14,766 nucleotides of DNA from Planctomycetes bacterium UBA2386. GTDB taxonomy: Bacteria; Planctomycetota; UBA1135; UBA2386. Positions 1 to 6,311 of this stretch are shown piece after piece; position 1 is the first letter of the stretch, and each line of letters opens with the position of its first letter. Under the pieces are notes generated by a model that was not told the DNA's origin, did no database searches, and worked only from the letters and a program-made list of their open reading frames with translations. The position numbers and the translations under genes were made by a program. The stretch lies in assembly GCA_002343845.1 (NCBI GenBank), contig DDSQ01000155.1:20677-35442 (forward strand), written 5' to 3'.

Positions 1-999
1 GAGGCCGCGCAGAAGGAAGGCCTCTCGCCGCTCGAGTACATGCAGCGCCACGGCTGCTTCCTGGTGCAGGACCAGGTCTACAAGACCCACGAGAGCGAGC
101 TGCGCGGCGACTTCGCCGTCGATGCCCACCGCGGCATCGTCACCAAGGACGGCAAGGTCGCGGGCGTCTTCGCCGGCGGCAAGGCGCGCGTCGGCTTCCC
201 GACGCCGAGCAAGAAGCTCGAACTGTTCTCACCGACCATGGCCGAATGGGGCTGGCCCGAGTTCGCGACGCCGGTCTACGCCAAGAGCCACGTCGACGAA
301 GGCAAGCTCGACCGCGCGGCCGGCGAGATGGTGCTGGTCGGCACGTTCCGGCTGCCGACGCTGATCCACACGCGCTCCGCGAACAGCAAGTGGCTCACCG
401 AGCTGTCGAACACCAACCCGGTGTGGATCCACCCCACCGACGCGACTCGCCTCGGCGTGCAGATGGGCGACCTGCTGCGCGTCAGCACGCGCACGGGCTA
501 CTACGTGAACGCGGCGTGGGTCACCGAGGGCGTGCGTCCCGGCGTGGTCGCCTGCAGCCACCACATGGGGCGCTGGACGGTGTCGGGCGACCAGGTGTCG
601 GGCAACCACTGGCAACTCCACGACGTCGACCTGCGCAAGGTGACGCCGACGGCGTGGCTGATGCGGCGCACCAAGCCGACGGGTGCGTTCGCGAGCAAGG
701 ACAAGGACAGCGCGAAGGTGTGGTGGTCGAGCGGCGGGGTGCACCAGAACATGACGTTCCCGGTGCAGCCCGACCCGGTCTCCGGCATGCACTGCTGGCA
801 CCAGAAGGTCGTGGTGACGAAGGCCGAGGCGGGCGATCGCTACGGCGACGTGTTCGTCGACACCGCGAAGTCGATGGCGGTGTTCGAGGAGTGGCTCGCG
901 AAAGCGCGGCCCGCGGGCCAGTTCGGCACCGATGGGCTGCGGCGGCCGCTGCACCTGAAGCGCGTCTGCCGGCCGACGGACGCGGCGTTCCAGCTGTAG
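1..999 (+). CDS. Molybdopterin oxidoreductase (DMSO reductase family), C-terminal part, 5' truncated by window edge
   Basis: The frame is open from base 1 and ends at TAG 997-999, giving 332 visible residues; the true start lies outside the window. The fragment has the family's FPTPSKKLELFS segment (about residues 66-77), usual before the last domain of polysulfide, thiosulfate or tetrathionate reductase-like catalytic subunits. A molydopterin-dinucleotide-binding beta-barrel follows at roughly residues 110-205, with HTRSANSKW, NPVWIHPTDA, GDLLRVSTRTGYY and GVVACSHHMGRW. Such subunits move electrons to or from small inorganic or organic substrates, usually with an iron-sulfur partner and a membrane anchor. 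The cofactor-ligand and Fe-S regions are upstream and not visible, so substrate and subfamily cannot be set. A tail with HQNMTFPVQPDP and SGMHCWHQKV follows the barrel and looks family-specific. It converges with the RCC1 gene, leaving only 5 bases between stops and no room for an ordinary terminator. Confidence 0.9.
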   Translation, partial: EAAQKEGLSPLEYMQRHGCFLVQDQVYKTHESELRGDFAVDAHRGIVTKDGKVAGVFAGGKARVGFPTPSKKLELFSPTMAEWGWPEFATPVYAKSHVDEGKLDRAAGEMVLVGTFRLPTLIHTRSANSKWLTELSNTNPVWIHPTDATRLGVQMGDLLRVSTRTGYYVNAAWVTEGVRPGVVACSHHMGRWTVSGDQVSGNHWQLHDVDLRKVTPTAWLMRRTKPTGAFASKDKDSAKVWWSSGGVHQNMTFPVQPDPVSGMHCWHQKVVVTKAEAGDRYGDVFVDTAKSMAVFEEWLAKARPAGQFGTDGLRRPLHLKRVCRPTDAAFQL

Positions 1000-1004
1000 C
1001 GGTC

Positions 1005-3197
1005 CTACCCGGCCCCTACGACGGCTTCCGCTGCGTCCGACAGCACCGCGCCGAGACCGTTGCCGGCGTTGGCATCGAGAACGAGTGCCTGGTTGTAGAA
1101 GCGGATGCCGACCAGCGACGGAACGAACGGGATCGGCAACTGCCACCGCACCTGGTTGCCCTGGCCCGACAGCAACGCCGTGGCATCGACCTGAACGTGC
1201 ACGAGGCAACCCGGCGCGCCCACCGATGCGAGCGACAGCGGCGCGATCTGTTGCCACCCGAAGGCGAGCAGGGCGAGGTCTTCGGGCACGTCGAACAGGG
1301 TGACTTCGAGCGTTCGGCCGATGTGCGGGGTGTCGCGCGGAACGAGGCGCGCTGCGGGCCGAGAGCCGGAACAACCAGGAGCGATGCCGACGTACGTGGA
1401 GGTGGGGCCGACGCGTGCTGCGCACGTGTCGTTGCCGGCGGTGACTTCGACGTACGAGGTTCCGGGTTGTAGCGGAGGTGCCGTGAACACGTCCCCAACA
1501 ATGCCGCACGTCACGACCTGTCCATCCGAGCGGCGGAGAATCGTGAAGCCGTACCCGCCATCGACTTCGACGTAGTACACGCCGGTAGGTAGCGTTGGAA
1601 TTGGACGCCAGGCGAGCGACGACGAGACGAACGAACCCCATGCCACGACCGTCCCGTCGGATCGCAACGCAAGGCTGTAGGTGTGGGCACACGACGCTTC
1701 GACGTATCGCAGGCCCGAGGGAAGCGGTGGAATCAGGTGGTCACCGTGCCACTGCGTTCCTGCGTAGGCCAACGCGCCATCGGACCGCACGAGTAGCGAC
1801 TTCCCGTACCGCACATCGACGTCGGTGTAGGTCACGCCCGTCGGCAGCGCCGGGATCGCCGTGCAGCCGAACGCATCGGGCCCGAATGCCACGGCACTGC
1901 CGTCCGATCGAAGGGCCACGGCGTGGTTGTCGCTGACCGCCATGTCGCGGTAGGTGACCAGAGGCGGCAACGGCGGGACGTTGCACTGCCCGAAGTTGTT
2001 GGCGCCCCAGGCAAAGAGGTTGCCATCGTCGCGCAACGCGATGGTGTGCGTGAAGCCGGCGCCGACCTTCGTGAAGCGCGATGAGGCAAGAGCTGCCGGC
2101 ACCGGGATCTGGTTGTAGTAGTTGTCGCCCCAGGACTGGATCGAACCATCGCTCAGCACCACGACCGCATGCAGGTTGGTCGTGGCGATGGCTCGGTGGC
2201 GAACACCCGCGGGCGACTCCGGGAGGTACGGGACCGCCGCCTGGTGGAAGCCGTTGTCGCCCCAGGCATGCACCCGACCCGAGACGGTCACCGCCAGCAC
2301 ATGCTGCAAGCCGCTCGTCAGCGCCCGCAGACGCTCCGTCAGCACGGGCACGTTGAGTTGGCCGACATGGTTGCCGCCCCAGGCGACGAGCAGGCCATCG
2401 GACCGGTACGCGACGCTGTGGTGCTGGCCGGCAGCACACAGCAGATGCCAGATGCCCGGTGGTCGCGGGGGCACGTTGCACTGGCCGCTGGCGTTCGATC
2501 CCCACGCCACGATCTCGCCGTCCGAACGCAGTGCGAGCCCATGGGAGCTACCAGCACTGACCCGCTTGTAGGTCATGCCCGGCGGAGGCGGCGGAGGCAC
2601 GCATTGCCCGTCGCTGTTGTTCCCCCAGGCAACGATCGAACCGTTCGCCAGCAACGCCATCGACCACCCGGTCCCCCCTTCCACCTGTACCGCCGGGCCG
2701 GCAAGTGGCGGCACATTGCACTCGCCATAGGCGTTGTATCCCCACGCCACCACCGCGCCGTCCGAACGCACCGCGAGGAAGTGGGCCATGCCTGCTTCGA
2801 TGCTCACGTAGGTCACGCCCGGCGGAAGTGCCGGAGCCGGAGTCGCGGGCAGGATCGGCGACTGGCCCCAGACCGTGATGGTGCCGTCCGACAACAGGGC
2901 CGCGGCGACGTCCAACGTGATCGCAAGCTGCACCACCGAACCCGCTGCGAAGGCAGGTATCTGCCGGATGCGAGGGGTCTGGCCGCTGAGGAAGACGTCG
3001 CCATGCAAATCGACGATGCCCGTCATCACGAAGTTGGCCGTGGCAAACGCCACGGATCCCCGCATGGAGTCCGTGTGGCTACCCCACGCTCCCCAGTGCA
3101 CTACGGAGCTCTGCGCCGGCAAGGTCGCCGAAACGATGAGAACCGCAGCCGCTATGGCCGCAGCTCGTGGAGAGTCCGTCCTTGCGCGCATCGCCAT
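1005..3197 (-). CDS. Secreted RCC1-repeat (beta-propeller) protein with planctomycete-type C-terminal tail
   Basis: 730 residues. The N-terminus (basic MAMRAR, then an Ala/Val/Leu-rich stretch ending near ATLPAQ, residues 1-28) is a likely signal peptide, so the protein is probably exported. Residues about 30-590 hold roughly twelve degenerate units of about 45-50 residues. Each has a core like LRSDGxIVAWGxNxxGQCNVPP, the RCC1-type propeller blade; the last units are eroded (VVTCGIVGD). Residues about 600-730 form a separate tail (GIAPGCSGS near its start, GIRFYNQALVLD and LSDAAEAVVGAG near the end). I associate this kind of tail with secreted Planctomycetota proteins. No catalytic motif is visible; binding or a surface role is inference. 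The ATG at 3197 is preceded by GAGGTG (3202-3207) with a 4-base spacer, and a second ATG at 3191 has a 10-base spacer, so either may be used. The ribosome site overlaps the stop codon of the upstream gene remnant, as in an old operon. Confidence 0.85.
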   Translation of the reverse strand: MAMRARTDSPRAAAIAAAVLIVSATLPAQSSVVHWGAWGSHTDSMRGSVAFATANFVMTGIVDLHGDVFLSGQTPRIRQIPAFAAGSVVQLAITLDVAAALLSDGTITVWGQSPILPATPAPALPPGVTYVSIEAGMAHFLAVRSDGAVVAWGYNAYGECNVPPLAGPAVQVEGGTGWSMALLANGSIVAWGNNSDGQCVPPPPPPGMTYKRVSAGSSHGLALRSDGEIVAWGSNASGQCNVPPRPPGIWHLLCAAGQHHSVAYRSDGLLVAWGGNHVGQLNVPVLTERLRALTSGLQHVLAVTVSGRVHAWGDNGFHQAAVPYLPESPAGVRHRAIATTNLHAVVVLSDGSIQSWGDNYYNQIPVPAALASSRFTKVGAGFTHTIALRDDGNLFAWGANNFGQCNVPPLPPLVTYRDMAVSDNHAVALRSDGSAVAFGPDAFGCTAIPALPTGVTYTDVDVRYGKSLLVRSDGALAYAGTQWHGDHLIPPLPSGLRYVEASCAHTYSLALRSDGTVVAWGSFVSSSLAWRPIPTLPTGVYYVEVDGGYGFTILRRSDGQVVTCGIVGDVFTAPPLQPGTSYVEVTAGNDTCAARVGPTSTYVGIAPGCSGSRPAARLVPRDTPHIGRTLEVTLFDVPEDLALLAFGWQQIAPLSLASVGAPGCLVHVQVDATALLSGQGNQVRWQLPIPFVPSLVGIRFYNQALVLDANAGNGLGAVLSDAAEAVVGAG

Positions 3198-3200
3198 GCG

Positions 3201-4055
3201 TCACCTCAGAACTGCAGGAACATCGCCGGACTTGCCGCGGCGTACGAGAAGCACGCACCGCCAGGTCCGACGGGGTCGAACGCGAGCAGCGCGAACATCT
3301 GCACCGTGAAGGCGCTCCCGATGCCGCCCTGCGGCAGGATCACGCGATAGACGCGGTGCGTATCCACGTCCCCGATCACCGTCAGACCGCACGTACTTCG
3401 GCGCGAACTCGGCGAGGATGCGCGGCTTCGCCGCGAGCAGCGACCGCGCGCCCTGCAAGGCCGGCAGTTCGTAGCCCTCGACGTCGATCTTCACGAACTG
3501 CACGTCGGCCGGGTCGAGGCGTTGCTGCTGCAGGAAGCCGTCCAGCGTCACCACCGGCACCGTGATCGGCGTGCAACCCGCTTGCGGGACCAGCGAATGG
3601 CGCCCCATGTTCTTCTCGGCATACGGGAAGAACTGCATCGCGCCGTCGCGTTCGGCGACCGCGGCCCCGTGCACGGTGACGTTCGTGATGCCGTTCCGCT
3701 GCAGGTTGCTGCGCAGCAGCGCCAGGTTGCGCGGCTCCGGTTCGAACGCATGGATGCGCGCGCGCGGCCAGCGTCGCGCCAACAGCAGCGAGTACCAGCC
3801 GAGGTTGGCGCCGATGTCGAGCGCGACCGCGTCGTCGCGCAGGCGCAGTTCGCGCAGCACGAAGGTGCTGAGCACCTGCTCGTGCAGGCCGCGCTTGTAG
3901 AGGTGCCGCCCCATCACGTCGCGCGCATAGGCCCGCACGCGCAGGTCGAGCCCGGGGATCGTCGCGGTGAGTTGTTCGCGACGGAGCACGTGGCGCAGCA
4001 CGAAGCACGACAACGACCGCCACGGCGATCGCTGGTCCACGAGGGCGGGCTCCAT
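3201..4055 (-). CDS. FkbM-family SAM-dependent methyltransferase, 3' end apparently lost
   Basis: From ATG 4055 the ORF has 284 residues. It shows the class I methyltransferase pattern of the FkbM family: SAM-binding ALDIGANLGWYS (about 78-89), acidic FEPEP (104-108), the AAVAERDGAMQFF strand region, and VKIDVEGYE (188-196). FkbM proteins are mostly O-methyltransferases acting on sugars, polysaccharides or small metabolites; the substrate here is unknown. Similarity to the family stops near ILAEFAPKYVR (about residues 213-223, genome about 3389). The last 60 or so codons are Arg-rich, lack the expected final strands, and overlap a better protein frame. The gene is therefore probably truncated and chimeric, and may be non-functional. 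An in-frame start at 4127 exists, but the extra 24 residues look non-coding and would leave only 11 bases to the divergent metallo-hydrolase gene. No strong ribosome site precedes either start. Confidence 0.75.
   Translation of the reverse strand: MEPALVDQRSPWRSLSCFVLRHVLRREQLTATIPGLDLRVRAYARDVMGRHLYKRGLHEQVLSTFVLRELRLRDDAVALDIGANLGWYSLLLARRWPRARIHAFEPEPRNLALLRSNLQRNGITNVTVHGAAVAERDGAMQFFPYAEKNMGRHSLVPQAGCTPITVPVVTLDGFLQQQRLDPADVQFVKIDVEGYELPALQGARSLLAAKPRILAEFAPKYVRSDGDRGRGYAPRLSRDPAAGRHRERLHGADVRAARVRPRRTWRCVLLVRRGKSGDVPAVLR
3206..3385 (-). pseudogene. 3' remnant of a second secreted protein, read in a different frame from the FkbM ORF
   Basis: On the minus strand, from about 3385 to the TGA at 3206-3208, one frame encodes 59 residues of protein-like composition: it begins LTVIGDVDTHRVYRVIL, passes GSAFTVQMFALLAFDP and GGACFSYAAA, and ends MFLQF. 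The overlapping frame that continues the methyltransferase ORF is Arg-rich and reads like an out-of-frame shadow. The remnant has no start codon with a ribosome site and no room for a signal peptide. Its stop lies 8 bases before the RCC1 start, the spacing of an operon partner. It resembles the ends of secreted proteins with hydrophobic beta-strand tails, comparable in style to the tail of the RCC1 protein. I infer that a deletion or rearrangement removed its 5' part and fused the DNA to the methyltransferase gene. A misassembly would look the same. Confidence 0.6.
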
Positions 4056-4138
4056 CGCCGCACCATAGTTGCCTCGCCGGATCGGCGCGAGCGCGGGTCC
4101 CGACCAAGACGACGGCGGCGCTAGCATGCGCGCAGGCC

Positions 4139-5512
4139 ATGCTGCTCCGTCGCCTCACCTGCAAGGGTCTCGCGCAGAACGCCTACGTGCTCGCGCACGG
4201 CGGCGAGGCGCTGGTCGTCGATCCGCGCCGCGACGTCGACGACCTGCTGGCGTTGCTTGCCGCCGAGAAGTTGCGCGCGACGTGGGTCGTGGCGACGCAC
4301 GTTCACGCCGACTTCGTCGCCGGCCTGCACGAAGTCGCCGCGGCGACCGGCGCACGCATCGGTCTCGGCGAACGGTTCCGCGGGCGACTGCCGCACACGC
4401 CGCTGGCCGACGGCCAAACGCTGCGCGTCGGCGATGCCACGATCGAGGTGCTGGCGACGCCTGGCCACACCCTCGAGAGCGTCTCGTTCCACGTGCACGC
4501 GCACGCCGACGCACCCGCGCGCCTGCTCAGCGGTGACGCGCTGTTCGTCGGCGACGTCGGCCGACCCGACCTCGCGCAGGGGGCGGGCATGGCGCCATCG
4601 GCGATGGCGGCGCTGCTGCACCACACGCTGCACGAACGGCTCGCCGCGCTGCCCGGCGACGTCGAGGTCTGGCCCGCGCACGGGGCCGGGTCGGCGTGCG
4701 GCTCGTGCATCGGCGGCGCTTCGTCGTCGACGCTGGCGGCGGAACGTGCCGACAACTGGGCGTTCCGCTGCAGGGACCGCGACGCCTTCGTGGCCCAACT
4801 GCTGCGATCGCTGCGCCCCCCGCCCCGCCACTTCCCGCGGCTGGCTGCGATCAACCACGACGGCGCGACACCGCTCGGAGTCCTGTTGCCGCCGTCGGCG
4901 CTCGACGCGGCGGCGGTTGCGTCCGCGTGCGCTGCCGGGGCGATGGTGCTGGACTGCCGTTCGTGGACCGAGTTCGGGCGCGGTCACTGGCCGTCGGCGA
5001 CGAACATCGGGCTGGATGGCGGCGAGTTCGAGCCGTGGGCCGGGGCGCTGATCCCCGCCGACCGCCCGCTCGTCCTCCATGCCACCTCGGCGGCGCGTGC
5101 CGCCGAAGCCCAGTTGCGCCTGTTGCGCGTCGGTCTCGACGACGTTCGTGGCTTCACGACGACGCTGCCCGAACGGCCAGGCCGCGTGCCCCAGCTCGAG
5201 GCACTCGACCTGTTCACGCCCGGCGGCGCTGTGCCGTTCCAGGTGATCGACGTGCGGCGCCCCGACGAGTTCGCCGCTGGCCACGTTGCCGGCGCCGTGC
5301 ACGTCGAACTCGGCGAGACGATGGCGACGGGTGGACTCGACCCGACGCGCCCGACCGCGGTGCTGTGCGAAGGCGGTTACCGCAGCAGCGCGGCGCTCGC
5401 CACGCTGCGCTCGGCCGGCTTCACCGCGCTGCACAACGTGCACGACGGCATGCGCGGCTGGCGGCAGAACCACCTGCCGCTCGCGCGGGCCGCCCCTACA
5501 GCGACTTCTTGA
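4139..5512 (+). CDS. Persulfide dioxygenase-like MBL-fold hydrolase fused to two rhodanese domains
   Basis: 457 residues. The N-terminal metallo-beta-lactamase fold (about 1-235) has THVHADF (His54, His56, Asp58), GHTLES (His110), SGDALFVGDVGRPD (Asp133) and PAHGAGSACG (His181), the pattern of ETHE1-type persulfide dioxygenases. In ETHE1 the equivalents of His54, His110 and Asp133 hold the iron that oxidises glutathione persulfide to sulfite. Two rhodanese domains follow. The first (about 255-345) keeps LDCRSWTEFGRGH, but where the active Cys should sit it has LVLHATSAARA, with Ala315, so it is probably inactive. The second (about 355-450) has VIDVRRPDEFAAGH and LCEGGYRS with Cys410, a likely active sulfurtransferase. 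The order matches CstB-like fusions that link sulfur transfer to oxidation. No signal peptide is seen, so it is probably cytoplasmic. The start is the first ATG in frame, with only a weak ribosome site. Its last 17 bases overlap the convergent peroxiredoxin gene. Confidence 0.9.
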   Translation: MLLRRLTCKGLAQNAYVLAHGGEALVVDPRRDVDDLLALLAAEKLRATWVVATHVHADFVAGLHEVAAATGARIGLGERFRGRLPHTPLADGQTLRVGDATIEVLATPGHTLESVSFHVHAHADAPARLLSGDALFVGDVGRPDLAQGAGMAPSAMAALLHHTLHERLAALPGDVEVWPAHGAGSACGSCIGGASSSTLAAERADNWAFRCRDRDAFVAQLLRSLRPPPRHFPRLAAINHDGATPLGVLLPPSALDAAAVASACAAGAMVLDCRSWTEFGRGHWPSATNIGLDGGEFEPWAGALIPADRPLVLHATSAARAAEAQLRLLRVGLDDVRGFTTTLPERPGRVPQLEALDLFTPGGAVPFQVIDVRRPDEFAAGHVAGAVHVELGETMATGGLDPTRPTAVLCEGGYRSSAALATLRSAGFTALHNVHDGMRGWRQNHLPLARAAPTATS

Positions 5513-6176
5513 TCAGGTAGAAGTCGAGCCGGTCGACGCCGGTCAGCGCCTTGCGCGCGGCGACTTCCTTCTCGCTCTTGGGCGGCGGCACGATCACCTT
5601 GTCGCCCTTCTTCCAGTTGACCGGGCAGGCGACGCCGTTGCCGTCGGCGGTCTGCAGCGCATCGAGCACGCGCACCACTTCGTCGACGTTGCGGCCGACG
5701 TTGAGCGGGTAGTAGATGATCGCCCGGATCGTGCCCTTGGGGTCGATGCAGAACAGCGCGCGCACGGTGACCGTGGCCGACTCGCCCGGGTGCATCATCC
5801 CGTAGAGCTCCGCGACCTTCTTGTCGGTGTCGGCGATCAGTGGATACGGCAGGCGCACCTTCAGGATCTGGTCGAGGTTCTCGACCCAGGCGAGGTGGCT
5901 GTGGATCGAATCGATCGACACGCCGATCAGCTTGCAGTTGCGCTGGTCGAACTCGGCGCTGCGGCGCGCGAACTCGGTCAACTCGGTCGAGCACACCGGC
6001 GTGAAGTCGGCCGGATGCGAGAACAGCAGCGCCCACTTGCCGCCGAGCCACTCGTGGAACTGCAGCTCGCCATGCGTGGTCATCGCCTTGAAGTCGGGGG
6101 CCTTGTCGCCGATGCGCGGCATCGACTTGGCGGCGGGTTGGGTCTTGGGCTGCTCGGAACTGCTACCGGTGCACAT
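5496..6176 (-). CDS. 1-Cys (Prx6-type) peroxiredoxin
   Basis: 226 residues from ATG 6176. The thioredoxin-fold AhpC/TSA domain spans about 19-165 and carries HPADFTPVCSTEL with peroxidatic Cys62, then GVSIDSIHSHLAWVENL and LPYPLIADTDKKVAELYGM. A Prx6-type C-terminal domain follows, with YYPLNVGRN, PVNWKKGDKVIVPPP and a final DFYLIKKSL. The family reduces hydrogen peroxide, organic peroxides or peroxynitrite in the cytoplasm. Extra cysteines at 81, 143 and 184 are present; Cys184 in ACPVNW sits where many relatives have Thr, and could act as a resolving Cys (inference). An upstream in-frame ATG at 6212 would add 12 residues, but AGGAG at 6183-6187, six bases before ATG 6176, picks the shorter form. 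It lies 135 bases downstream of aspS and may have its own transcript. It converges with the persulfide dioxygenase gene, which fits a thiol and peroxide stress theme. Confidence 0.95.
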   Translation of the reverse strand: MCTGSSSEQPKTQPAAKSMPRIGDKAPDFKAMTTHGELQFHEWLGGKWALLFSHPADFTPVCSTELTEFARRSAEFDQRNCKLIGVSIDSIHSHLAWVENLDQILKVRLPYPLIADTDKKVAELYGMMHPGESATVTVRALFCIDPKGTIRAIIYYPLNVGRNVDEVVRVLDALQTADGNGVACPVNWKKGDKVIVPPPKSEKEVAARKALTGVDRLDFYLIKKSL

Positions 6177-6182
6177 GGCGTT

Positions 6183-6187
6183 CTCCT
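6183..6187 (-). promoter_or_regulatory. Ribosome binding site AGGAG deciding the peroxiredoxin start
   Basis: On the minus strand AGGAG is followed by six bases (AACGCC) and then ATG at 6176. This is one of the few near-consensus Shine-Dalgarno sites in the window. It favours the 226-residue product over the 238-residue reading that begins at 6212. Confidence 0.8.
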
Positions 6188-6199
6188 GAGGATGGGAAG

Positions 6200-6218
6200 G
6201 GCCGGGCATCATCCGGCC
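6200..6218. repeat. Short inverted repeat upstream of the peroxiredoxin gene
   Basis: GGCCGG (6200-6205) and CCGGCC (6213-6218) form a perfect 6-bp stem with a 7-base loop. It sits about 24 bases before the peroxiredoxin ATG and about 95 bases after the aspS stop on the minus strand. No T-run follows, so it is not a standard terminator. It could be a weak terminator for aspS, an operator, or chance in GC-rich DNA. Confidence 0.3.
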
Positions 6219-6311
6219 GAGGACGCCACGAACGAAGGCCCAGCACCGCAGCGGACACGATCTTCGCGCCCTTGGCGCCGCCCGCCCACCGACCAGCCTC
6301 CGCGCCGACCC

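Noticed and set aside
229..1692. A 487-codon minus-strand frame over the oxidoreductase and RCC1 genes
   Set aside because: Arg/His-rich shadow frame; the oxidoreductase and RCC1 motifs lie in other frames.
1400..2850. Possible DNA-level tandem repeat array
   Set aside because: The periodicity comes from degenerate RCC1 units at protein level; the nucleotide copies differ too much for a recent repeat array.
4056..4127. A longer methyltransferase start at 4127
   Set aside because: The extra 24 residues look non-coding and would consume the divergent promoter space; ATG 4055 directly precedes the protein-like sequence.
4121..5473. A 450-codon minus-strand frame opposite the persulfide dioxygenase gene
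   Set aside because: Shadow of a gene with complete metal-binding and rhodanese motifs.
6177..6311. A standard rho-independent terminator after aspS
   Set aside because: The only hairpin found (6200-6218) is short and lacks a T-run.
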